This document shows positions 51,183-62,784 of a stretch of DNA of 64,000 nucleotides, in pieces. Numbering within the stretch: position 1 is the stretch's first letter; every line of letters begins with the position of its first letter. The notes under the pieces were generated by a model. It ran no database searches. It had not been told where the DNA came from and saw only the letters and a list, made by a program, of their open reading frames with translations. The DNA lies in assembly GCF_000002995.4 (NCBI RefSeq), contig NW_025062477.1, forward strand, positions 2,983,501-3,047,500. Reading direction: 5' to 3'. The DNA comes from Brugia malayi. Taxonomy: Eukaryota; Nematoda; Chromadorea; Rhabditida; Onchocercidae. The position numbers were made by a program, and so were the translations under genes.

Positions 51183-53671
51183 GTGCTGTTTCAAAACAGA
51201 GATACTTGAAATCGGATTTTTGATTTAGTAGTGGGAATGAGAGTGGAGTAGTACTTTCAGGATTTAATATGAATGATGAGATAAAGTGTAATGATCTTAA
51301 TTAATTTATCAAATTAATACTTAAGATTATGAAATTGAGATAATTCAAGATTTCATCTATTTGGTCAGTAGTTGAAGCTAAAGTAATTTCATAAGAAAAA
51401 AAAAAATATCTTCACAGAAAAAGTTAATAGTTAAAAAAAAAATGATAAGGGATAAGAAGGGATAATTCAAATTTCAGAAAAAAAAAAACAATAATAATAA
51501 ATAAATAAAGAAAGAAATAGATGATGGCAAAACAAATTTCATAAAGCTGTCATTATTGTCATCTTTTTCTTTTTTCCTTTTCTCTTTTCTCTTTTTTTTG
51601 CTTCTACTGGTCATTTAGCTATGTGCAAATGAAATGAAATAAGAAATAATTTATTTGATCGTCCATCTAACTAATATTCTGCAACAACATCTTTGTCCAC
51701 TAACATTCCATTGTCTTCAATGAAACTAGTTTTGTCCACACTCTCAATAAAACATGATTTATATTGCTGTTAAATATTTGCTCTATAAAAGCATTTTTCA
51801 TCAAAAAGGCTTTTCCTCTACTTCCTTTTATTTTCTCATTGATAACGTCCATTTTCATATCTTCTGCTGATAAAAACTAATGATCGCATATGAAATTTAC
51901 ATATGTAAATCATTGATTGATAAATTGTATATGATTTATCGTTTTGAATAATCAAATAGATAAGTAAGTTAATCTTTTTGGCTTTTATCATATTCCTTTA
52001 TAATATATTTACTTTTATATTATAAATTATATCATTTTTCAATATGTTTTATAATTAAGTAAGTACTCATATTCGTATCTAAAATTAAATCAAATAAATT
52101 AGTTTTGATGAAAATTGCACACTAATTTTAGTGTGCAATTGTTTTACAACAAAACAAAATTATTAAAAGCATTTTTGTTTACATCAAATCTTCCACTAAG
52201 TAATTTCTGCTGAAAATTTCAACAATATTGAAAAAGTGAGGTATTTGGAAAAGAAGTGGAAAATAAATTCACGGGTAAGTTTTTTCATTTTTCCTTTTTG
52301 TTTTCGTTTTTTTTTGTTTATATAAAGAAAGGCTTCTGAACAAAGGAAAGCAAAAAAAAAAACAAAACAAAACTAAAGGCAGTAACAATCTGAAATTAAA
52401 AAAAATGAAAGCTGGTAAGAAAGATATAAATGTAAATTATAGACAAATAATTCTTAAATTTTTTCCTAAATCTAATTCTTAAATTTTCGGAAATTCTAAC
52501 CAAAATATATAATACAAGCTTAACTATTTATATTAATTAAATTGTAGTCTTCAGATATTTCTATTTTACTAGAATTTAACATTTGTCGTGAACTAACATA
52601 TTGTTTCATTATTTTCTGATAATAATATATCAAGAAATATAAATCAAATATTTATAGTACTAGTAAACATTCATACTGTTCAAATTTTAATTACAGAAAA
52701 TTTATTCACTAATGAATTTGTTTAGGTTTTTGCAAATTATAATAATTTTCATGAATTATTGTTGTTATTCAATAAGTTATAATTGTGTTAATCATTTTAT
52801 AATAGATTTTAAACTCTCCAAAAAAAAAAAAAAAAATTACTTTTAATGATATTCCATTCAAATGTATCTTCCAGTGTTAATTCATTTCTAATCTACCACT
52901 TATTATTAATTAGTTAATAACAGTACTGGTCCAATATGCTACTACAAATAATGATGATAATGATGATAATAGTGATAATAATAATGATAGTAACAATAAT
53001 AATAATAATAATAATGATAATGATGTTGCAGAAATTTTTGATGATTGTCGAAAGATACGTTTCTTTATTAACGATCTGGAAATCAATCAATAGATGCACC
53101 CTCAAACATTCTCCATTTTAAGGCCATTGCTCTATTCCCTCATTTCATTTCAAATTATTGCTTGATTTAATCATTTCTTCCATTTTCCGTATTTTACATT
53201 CAATCCTGAAAAAGTTTAAAATTAAATCTCTTTCATTTATTTAAACACTTTTTGATCATTCTGTGATAATATGTTATGTTGGATTATCTCTTCCACTGAT
53301 AACGATCAAATTTTCGAACGTAATGACGTCACATCATTTCAAGCTTCCTAATGGCTCATCTATACTGTATCGAACTTATCATATATTGTTTATAAATTTG
53401 ACCTTGAAAAAAAAAAAAAAAAAAAAAAAAATCGGTCACTAATCTGCAGACAGTATCAAGTTGAGATCTATTTCTGATATGACAGAACGAGCCTTATATG
53501 ATTAGGCTAAATATCTTAGCCAAGAAAATGGTTAAAATCATTTTACAGTCATTTTGCAGAAAAAAAAAGAAACATTTTATTTACTCAGAATACTGCATTA
53601 ATTTATTCATCGATCTTCGAAGTTCAGTGTGTTTCGCTTGGGAAAACGTTATTATTTTGATCGGATTCGAG
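51183..53671. other. AT-rich non-coding stretch
   Basis: No supported exon. It includes an AAT/ATG trinucleotide repeat at about 52945-53030 and a poly-A run at 53408-53430. A short inverted duplication at about 52117-52140 repeats GCACACTAATTTTAGTGTGC as a perfect 20-base palindrome. Confidence 0.55.
52117..52140. other. Perfect palindrome
   Basis: ATTGCACACTAA and its mirror complement TTAGTGTGCAAT are joined by TT, making a hairpin of at least 10 bp with almost no loop. It may be a cruciform or a dyad protein site. Confidence 0.6.
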
Positions 53672-56600
53672 AAACCCAATTCAATCCGCCAACATTCTTC
53701 CGGAACCGCAAGCTCCGCGAGTTGGACTCGCCTTATCCGATCTGCAAGCGCAAAACAACATCAGGTATAAGTTAAATTTTATCTCAATTTCATAAAATTT
53801 TAACTTAAAACATCACATATCAATTAATAAATAAATTAAGACGTAGAACAGAAGTTCAAATTTTTTAACTGAAATAAGAATTTAACAATAACAATAATGA
53901 ATAAATAGTAATAATAATTGATAATAATAAATAACAATAATAATGTAATAGCAAATAATAATAATAATAATGATAATAATAAATACAATAATAATGATAG
54001 TAGTAATAATAATAATAATAATAAATAATAAATTAAATTAACCAAAATACATTATATGGGATAGAATCCTTTCTCATTTTTCATCTTATCTTAGGTAAGT
54101 AACGATACATTATATGATAAAATGATTATTTATGTTATCATAGTGCATCAAATATTGCTTAATAATTTTTATGAAAAACGAAAATGAAAATATTAGAACC
54201 TTTCTGCATTTTTTCATAAATTAATCAATTTCTTGGTTAAAATTTAAACAACACAAAAAAATTGCTACTAATTCTTTATTTCGAATTTAATTCAAATCTG
54301 TTTGCATTCAAATGCAAGCATACAATGATGTCAGATAGTTGAAGAAATTAATTTTAGATTCCCTTTGACCTTTCCTTTGAATTTCTCTTCTATCATACTT
54401 TAAACTCACATAGTTACTGTACCTATTGCTTCAAAATTTAAGCCATATGAAAATTTATGAAAAACACTGAAAGTGATATACACATGTTGACATGTATGTG
54501 TGTGTGTGTGTGTGTGTGTCTGTGTATGTGTACGTACGGACATACCTTCCATCTGTCTGCCCTAATTTTTGCCAACTCATTGAGGCATCAATCTTCCCAC
54601 GTAACAGGTCAAAATTGTGCAAATTAGGACCCATCTAAATAAATGATCTTCAAATGTCGCTCCTTTTCATCTGCAACGTAAATGTCATCGAGAAATGAGA
54701 AATTCTCTGAAATTTACTTCTTCCTTACATTGTCCTTCCTTACATACACACATACATACATACATACATACATTCATCTCTTCACACATACATACATACA
54801 CACATACATTCCTTCGTGCTGCAATTGTAACATTTTAGCAGCAAAATGATTTACAACAATAGTGGCATTATTATTATTATTATTAGCAATTTATTGTATT
54901 ATCTAAGCTTATATGATAACACGACTGATAACAATAACAGTGATAAGAAGGAATGCTTCAGTTTTTCAAACATTCTTATTATCAATTTGCATAAAATTGT
55001 ATTATCATTGAACATTAAAAATTAAAAATCTGAATCTGAAATAAATTAAAAGTTAAAAAATTTTTTAATCAAAAGATTTGAGCTTAATACAATTGAATAG
55101 CAATAATAAAAGGCGATACTAATCATTTGGTATATTTAGCATCTAATAATAATACGATGAATTGCTTCATTAATCCATCAATTAATATGAAATCCGGTTT
55201 GTAATTCCGGTTTAATGATAAGTAATTACTAGCAACAAAAATCAAAAAAAAAAAAGAATTACTTTAGGTTTAGATGATATACACAGCATATTTTGATATT
55301 ATTTGAATATATCAGAAATACAGGTATGCTGGACACTAGTCAAAATAGTAAAAATAGCCAAAATAAAATTTAAAATAAAAAAAAAAGTTATATTTTTTGG
55401 TAAAAAATTAATTTTGAATTGAGAATTTAGAGCCGAAATACATATTTAATCTAATTTAGTCGGTGTTAAATTAATTAATGAAATTGATGTACATAAATGA
55501 TGCATATGTGAATAAATAAACAAATAAATAATTATTTTTTTAATACTTTTAATAAATAAACAAATGAATGAATAAAGGAAAATAAAGTACTTTTAATTTA
55601 TATTATATTTTTTTTCCAGCAATTTTTCCAGCCTTTTCTGAATTAATGTGTCGGAAACACTTCAATTATAGAATAACTTCTTGTTCTACACATCAAAGAT
55701 AATTTTGAAATTAAATTTTATGCAACAATGCATCATTGAACTCAGACATTTTTTTTTTTTCTTCTAAACAATTTCTATTAATTATATGTGAATATTAATT
55801 TCTTTTTTTTTTGCATGAAATAAGCTCTTATTATCATTTGAAATATCATTTCTCTATTTTATGACTGTTTTTTTTTTATTCTCAAATTAATTACCGTACA
55901 AAAATATTACAACAAAGAATTCTCTCTCTCTCTCTCTCTCTCTCCCTCGCCCTCCACTCCTGTCTCTGTTCTTTCCGAGATATATAATTTCATGAAGATT
56001 ACATAATTGTGATGACAAAATTTGAAAAATATGAGATGAAGGCTTAGCTAATTATTTATTTAGCTATTATTTATAATATAATACTATAATACGACATGCG
56101 ACATTTAATGTGCGACAATGAATAATATAAAACATAAATATATACTAACGAGTAATGCAGTAATGCATATCACAATTGAAGGTTACTTAATTTTATCACA
56201 TGCATTTTATGATAACATCAAATCAATGTATTTTGGTGTCACAAATGAGTTAAATTTTACATTTAAGTTTATTCAAACATGTCGCAAAGATGAAAGACAT
56301 AGGTAATTAATTGTAGAATAATAAATGTCGCAAAGACAAAAGAACATATACATAATTAATTGTGAAATAATAAATGCGACAATTGACATAAAATGGCTAA
56401 ATGTATTGATGGATTGATGAGTGACCTCTGAAGTTCATTTTGTTTCATTTAAATTACATTCAAAAGCGGTACTGTTTTGATGATTGAAGTGTGAATGCTT
56501 AACTGAGTGATTTTAATGCCTTTTTCTTTTTTTTTTTTTTTTCATTGAAATTTATTATAGCGTAAGCAGTTACGGGATAGGCGGTGGTCCAGGTGGAAGT

Positions 56601-56868
56601 GGTAGTTGGTCAACTCGAGGTGTTGGTGGTATCAGCGGTGATTCCTATCAACAAGGCAACGGAATTTTTGGCTCCCATCGTCAACAGGTTTTATTGTATA
56701 CTTTTTTTTTCCAAAATTTTAAACCCAAAAAATTTGAATTCTACCGCATTGAATATGTATAAATGATTGCAGGAAAGATACGATTCGTATCCATCAGGTG
56801 GTGGACTTTTCGGCAGTGCAAGTTGCAGTTGCTCATCAGGATACGGTGGGCTGTTTGGAAAGAAATGA
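53672..56868 (+). CDS. C-terminal exons of a glycine-rich protein
   Basis: Exons: about 53672-53764 (donor CAG/GTATAA), 56561-56687 (after TTATTATAG) and 56773-56868 (after GATTGCAG, stop TGA). The second exon is open in a frame that forces the first into ILPEPQAPRVGLALSDLQAQ, which has balanced codon use; the other two frames of exon 1 hit stops after the junction. The following sequence is Gly/Ser-rich (SYGIGGGPGGSGSWSTRGVG) with SYQQGNGIFG, and the end has SCSCSSGYGGLFGKK. The 5' boundary of the first exon is uncertain because a TGA at 53658 precedes it and only a weak acceptor (ATTCGAG) is available. Upstream exons must lie in the long region to the left. The family is not recognised; a Gly-rich cytoplasmic tail or an RNA-binding-type tail are both possible. 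Confidence 0.5.
53885..54030. repeat. AAT trinucleotide microsatellite in intron
   Basis: Imperfect (AAT)n lies within the intron after the 53764 donor. Confidence 0.85.
54498..54525. repeat. GT microsatellite
   Basis: (GT)n is followed at 54740-54812 by CATA/CACA repeats of the complementary type. Confidence 0.9.
54740..54812. repeat. CATA/CACA microsatellite
   Basis: Tandem CATA units interspersed with CACA. Confidence 0.85.
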
Positions 56869-58280
56869 TTTACAGGTTTTTTTAACTTTTCATTTAATCA
56901 ATGAAATTTATATTAAATTTCTAATATAGCTTCTATTTTTGCAATTATTTCTTATAACAATGATGATGTTATCAGTAATTTGTGATTAATTTTATTTTCC
57001 ACTTGATTTGCTTGTGAAAAAAAGATAAATCATTTATTGATCAATAAATTAAAATTAGTTAGTATTTAGTTTTTAAATTAAAACTAATCAAATCTAAGAA
57101 TCAATTACAATCAACTAAACTGTTAGAATTAAATATCGTCCAAAAAGCAGTAGAACACGTTTTGATGGCGTAATATTATGATGACCAGTTGAAAAGGAAA
57201 ACCGGTTTTGCGCATTTCAACATTTCCATTGTTCAAGCTTTCCTTGTAGAAAAGCGCTCTTTTACAGACATTCATCCGTTCATCTCATACACGCGCGCAA
57301 ATAAGCCATTAAAAACACGCTTTTTATATATGTATATATACATATAATGTAAATAAATTTTTTAAGCAAAAAAAAAATTTCTAATGGATGAATGGATAAT
57401 TGAATGTGTGACATTACCGCTAATAAATTGGATATGCAAAAAAGCACAATGACATAATCAAAATTTTGTCACTTTTTTTTTTTTTTTTTGATGACAATAA
57501 TATTAGTGAAAAAGTTAAAAAGCGTAATGTAAAAAAAGGAATGAAAATGTTTCAAAGATAAAATAATAAATAAGTAAGTTTTACGATTTATTTTTAAGTA
57601 ATTTAAATTAAATGAGCAGAAAAGTAAGTAACTTTTGGGATATCTGACGACAATGCATTAGAAAATATGAAAAAAAAAAAAAGATGGAAAAATTAAATTA
57701 TTTTGTTATTTTAATTAACTTTTATGATTTTTTTTTTTTTTTTTTTTTTGTTTGATTTTACTCTTTGATACTTTTTTTTTTTGTACTTTTAGCTTACTTT
57801 TTTTATTTCAGTGATTTTTTTTGTCATTCATTCTTTAAACATTATTACTTATGCAAATTAAATGCTTAATTTTCATAAATTTTTAAAATGAACTTATTAC
57901 TATTATTATCATAAGCGCAAGTAAAAAAAAATCAAAAATAAATAAAATTGCTTTTTGTAAAGAAAATTACACCAAAAATGTTATTTAAAACCTTAAATAG
58001 TGGTAATTTTTTTTTTTAAAGCAATAATTAATATTTTTAGTTGATAAAATTTAAAATAAATAAACAGGTTTTTTCTTTTCCCTTATCCATTTAATGATTT
58101 TAAAGTGTCTTTCAATTTATCAATTTTATTTCTGAACTTATCAATTCATCTATTATTTTGATTAATTGAAGAGCTATTTAGTTACGCTAATTAAATTTTA
58201 TATAGGAAGGAAATTTTTAATTAAATTTAATATTTTTTTAATGATAAATAATTCAAATAATTTTTGCCAGAACACTATTT
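56869..58280. other. Intergenic region between the Gly-rich gene and the 295-codon gene
   Basis: AT-rich with poly-T at about 57473-57490 and 57729-57748 and poly-A near 57670. No exon is seen. An acceptor at 58270 (TTTTTGCCAG), just before the next start, suggests trans-splicing. Confidence 0.6.
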
Positions 58281-60086
58281 ATGATGGCAGCTTCGACAGT
58301 TGTACCAGCAAAAGATCGCTTACTTTTATGTGAAATTCTTCCAAAGTTGCTATGCTGCAGTGAATACGTTTTGAATAAATATTTTATCGATTGGTTAAAT
58401 TATATAATTGCTAATTGTCCATATAAAATGCAAAATTATGATGAATTTATCACATTGGTCATTGGATTTTATCAAAAAACAGAATTGCAATTCTACAATG
58501 AACAAGTTAGAATGCTTACATTTTTTTCTATTTGATTATTCAAAAATTTAGGATTAAAAGTTTTAATTGCTAAATTAAAATTTTATAATCAATATTTTTT
58601 AATAATCATAACTTCATAATTATATCAGCTAATATGCAATGAACTGATTTTTTTTTTTTGGTTCAATAAATTTTCTAAATAGTTTAATGGACTAAACAAA
58701 GTTTACTAATTTAGATCACTTCCATTTCAATAGCACTTCCAATCATATTATCTATGCCCACTATTCGATCGATCAAAAAATCAATAATGTTTATTAAACC
58801 AAATTTATTATCTCAAAAATTATTTGAACTTCCAAAAGGTGGTTAAATTTTTTTTTTTTTTTATACTATCTTGACATTAATATTTATTTTACTTTCATGA
58901 ATTAAAAATCGATATGCCATCAAATAAAAGTTTAATAAGGATTAATAAAGATTATTGGCATAATTTCACTTTCTAATAAAATGATTTTCTCCTCTCATGT
59001 AATATTTCATAAATTTGTCCTTACTCTTAAATCAAATTGGAAATCAATTTTTTCTAGCATCAACTTATCAAACTTACGATAACTATATTCATTTAAATCA
59101 ACAATATTCGATCACCAAACTATCACAATCTAATTTGCCATCTCATTGTGGTATCGGAAATTCTCGATCACCTTACTCAACATGTTTATCAAGAAAGCTA
59201 TTTGACAAATTACTCTTAATTTGTTGTCAGCAACACGTAAGCTTCGTTCTGAAAAAAAAAAGTTTTTTTTTTTAAAAAAAAAAATTTACTTCTGAAAATT
59301 GAAAGATTTTAGTAAATTTATATTCAGATGTTTATTTTAACTGATAATTTTATGTCAACCTAACATGGCTAATAGTTAAAATTTAATTTTTTATCAAGAA
59401 TTTTTTCTGAAATTTTAGATGCTTTTATTATAGGTATCATCAAATTGTTACAATTTATGTACATACGAGCATCGCAAATATATCGCAGTGGAAACGCTAA
59501 TATGGTCGATCCAACAAAATGCTTACGATCTTATGCATTTCAGCAATATACTGCACTGCGGGAATCGAGATCGAGATTGTCACCGTTTTCATGTGATGGT
59601 ATCACCACCAAAAGCAGTTGATAATAGGTAGGTAAGCTAAAAAGGAGCATTCGTTCTTAGTTTCTTTTAGTTTTATTGCTATTTAAAAAAAAAAAATTCT
59701 TCAACTATATTTTATCAAATCTTAATTAAAATTCAAATATTACTAACAAATTAAAAACATTTTTTGGAGTATTTAATAGTAATACCTAATTATGATTTTG
59801 CTTCTTATATTTTTATAGATTTATTCAACTTAAACAATAAATTAATTTTGAAATATTCTCCAAATAATTCAATTATTACAGCTAATCAGTGCTATTAATT
59901 ATCATAATGATTTTTCATAGGTGCTTCTTCCATACGTGCAGTATATCTCAATCAGGTGATGAGATTGAAATTATTGAAAAAACGATTTGGTCTATCATAG
60001 CAACTGGAATGTTTTCATGTATTTTGCATGCGATGACATATAAATACACATACGATCAATTAATAAAAATAAAAATTAAAAAATAG
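58281..60086 (+). CDS. Uncharacterised 295-residue protein
   Basis: Five exons: 58281-58505, 58715-58838, 59058-59236, 59434-59627, 59921-60086. All have GT/AG ends and compatible phases and give 296 codons including TAG. The start ATGATG lies 10 bases after an acceptor, as in trans-spliced nematode genes. The N-terminal part is alpha-helical in character (LCEILPKLLCCSEYVL, IDWLNYIIANC). The second exon is hydrophobic at its start (ISIALPIILSMP). The C-terminal half has spaced cysteines: LLICC, NCYNLC, LHCG, DRDCH, RCFFHTC, SCIL, and repeats an ETLIWSI / KTIWSII pattern about 75 residues apart, hinting at a duplicated helical unit. I see no signal peptide and no catalytic motif, and do not recognise the family. 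Confidence 0.62.
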
Positions 60087-62784
60087 GAATGAAAAAAAAA
60101 ATATATATATACTATGTCTTTCGAAATTATTTCAAATTTTTTCAATAATTATTTTTTAAGAAATAAATATAATTTTGCACAAAAAAAAAAAAAAAAAAAA
60201 AAAAAAGAAAAACTAATTTATTAGTATCACTTCAAATAATTTTAATTATTCATATTTGAAGAGTTTCTTTTTATTTTCAAAAAAAAAAAAAAAAAGAATT
60301 TATAGCATTGAATTATATGTATGACAAATAATACTAACATTAAGTCATATTTGCCATGGCCAGGCTTATTTTGTTTTCTGATGATTGCAAAAGTTTTTGA
60401 ATTTTCATCATTTCAATAAAATTTCCACAGGAAACAAAATATTACATTAATTAGTTGTTTGTTCTTTCATTTTCACTTTTTTTTTTTTCTTTGCTGAATC
60501 AAATGGTTATTTATTATTGTTCTCTTGTTGTTTCACGAAAATCTTTGCATTCGAAAAAAATTATTTTTCTGCTGCTACATGAAATTTTTTCAATTTAAAT
60601 TTCAATCAATTAGTTTAAATTTTTCATTGACAGAAAAAAAAAGAAAAACATAGATGAGAAATAAACAAACGAAAGTTTGATAATTTTTAATTAGAAGTAA
60701 TAGCAGAAAAATAAATGAAATTCAAATTTTTTTTTGAATTTTTTTTTTTTTTTTGTTTGCAGTGTATCTACCAGATATAAACTTTCGACCAATTTTCTTT
60801 CGCGATCCTTACATAAGTTCGTTTTGTTTGTTTCTTTTTTTTAAAATATTAGTATTAAAATGCCTGCCATGGCCCTAAACTATTTTTTGAATTCCAATGA
60901 TCTTGTTTATCTGCCGTTGAAACTGTTAGTTTTAAAAATTTTTATATTTTCTTCCTCATCTTGCATCCCTTTCTAAATCAAATTCATGATGCTATCTATC
61001 CTTTTATAAAATTGAAAAATAATCAACAAAAATAGAAGTGAAAATTGAAAATCACATTGAGCTATAGATTAAAAGCAAATTAAATAAATTAAATTTAAAT
61101 TTTTGACTATTTCCAAAGTTGGATAGGCAAATATATGAAGCTAAACCAAAATAAGCAAACCTATTTTCTGCAAAAATTTCAGAATTTTCAAAAAAGCCCA
61201 ATTTCTTTTCAACTTCTTTCATTTAAAACATTTAGCTACTTTGTTTTATTTCTCCTACTTTTTTTCTTTTTTTTTTTTTTTTTTTTAACCAAAGTGTATA
61301 TTAAATTCATGGCTGGCGATCAAATTTCATGGGAAAAAATTTTGTTTTTTAAAATTCAATTTGATAATGCTAATAATTATTTCCTGATCGATCCCTTCCT
61401 GTTATTTTAATCTGTCATTTCCTCGTATAATTGAGATTCTAAGAACAAAAACTATTAATATTGGAACTAGTAGCTCAACTGTTTATCATTTGCATTTGGT
61501 ATTGGCATTTTTAATTGATACCTTTCAACGTTTGATCATTTCTTCTATCCGTTCCACAAATATATATTGCTCGAGTCGATCAGTATCAGAATTAATCAAT
61601 AACTCATTCCGGTGTACTCGGAAATTTGGAATTAATCCTGCTTTCAATTAGTGGCTTCTTTCGTCGTTAAAAAAAAAAAAATTAATTTTATCGTTATACT
61701 TTGAAATTTTCAATTTCGAAGAAAAATTTGTAAACAACAAAAGTTCAGGAATTTTCTCAAATTTTGATGTATCACTTATTATAAGCTTCAGATGATTTTA
61801 AATTTTCCATTTTTTTTTTTTCTTTCCTCCATTAAACTATTCTATTGTATATAATGGAATCAGTACAGTCGAAAATTTTTACACTGTTCTTTATAATAAT
61901 AATAATAAAAAATCTTTTTTTCTTTTTCTCAAGCAATTTTTATTATTTGTTATTACTTTAGAAAAAAAAAAAAAAAAAAAAAGAAGAAACTGCCAGAATT
62001 TAATATTAATATGAAATATTAGTAATATTGAAGAAAATGTGCTAAAATTTGATTTGAAAAGTATAAAAGAGAAAGATTATCAAATTTAAAATTTGTATAT
62101 CAAATTAAAAGTTAAAAGTGGGAAAAGCAAAAAGGAAAAAGATGAGAAAAAAGGAGAAAAACAAATGAATATAATGAATGATTGGATAAAAGAAGAAAAT
62201 TTAGTCTTCAATCTTAATTCTTGGTATTGAAGCTAAAATTGAAGAAAATGAGAGTACGCTTCCCATTTCAAAGAGATTCTAGCGTGAAATTTCACGTGGA
62301 AATTTTTTTTTTTTTTGATACTAAACGTAAATGTTAGTGTAAATCCTCGCATAATCTCAAAGCGAACAATTAAATTTCTACAACAATTATGTAGTCTAGA
62401 AAATGATAAGAAATAAGCAGAGAATGGTAAAATTTGAAAAATTCTACAAAAATCAAAAATTTTTACATTAAAATCAAAACTTTATTCCAAAAAATTCTAA
62501 TTCGAATATAAAAATTAATTTCTATTGAATGATTCAAAATGAACTTTTAATGCAGTGTTTCCTGTAGTGAACTCATTCATTCTTTTTATCCATAACTGTA
62601 AGGAAAAAAGAGAAAAAGAATCGACAAGAAGAAAAAAAAGATTCCGAAAAAAAAAAAGAAAAAAAATTATTTTGGGTATTATTTATACTAAAAATGAAAG
62701 TTTGACAATAATATCAATTAGGATTGGAATAATTCAATTCAAAGCATGCAAAAAAAGGTTAGTAAGAAACTATAATTTCAACAA
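60087..62784. other. AT-rich region before the satellite
   Basis: Mostly non-coding: poly-A at 60181-60206, poly-T at 60739-60754 and 61269-61286, poly-A at 61963-61982. Two weak coding-like patches are noted: a + strand fragment after a strong acceptor TTTGCAG at 60761 (YLPDINFRPIFFRDPYIS) and the minus-strand patch at 61525-61637. A 14-bp perfect palindrome CGTGAAATTTCACG lies at 62283-62296, overlapping a CACGTG E-box. Confidence 0.5.
61525..61637 (-). CDS. Candidate terminal exon, minus strand
   Basis: On the minus strand a possible acceptor (GAAAGCAG) is followed by 36 codons reading LIPNFRVHRNELLINSD then TDRLEQYIFVERIEEMIKR to a TGA (61527-61525). The mixed charged composition and GC content stand out from the flanks. 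The acceptor lacks a pyrimidine tract and no upstream exon is found, so the call is weak. Confidence 0.3.

Noticed and set aside
53626..53770. Reading 53626-53764 in the longest open frame (FEKPNSIRQHSSGTASSA)
   Set aside because: Spliced to 56561 this frame stops within about 17 codons, while the other frame continues to a normal end.
60349..60980. Short ATG frame MPAMALNYFLNSNDLVYL near 60861
   Set aside because: Only about 38 codons, no acceptor in front of it and no recognisable feature.
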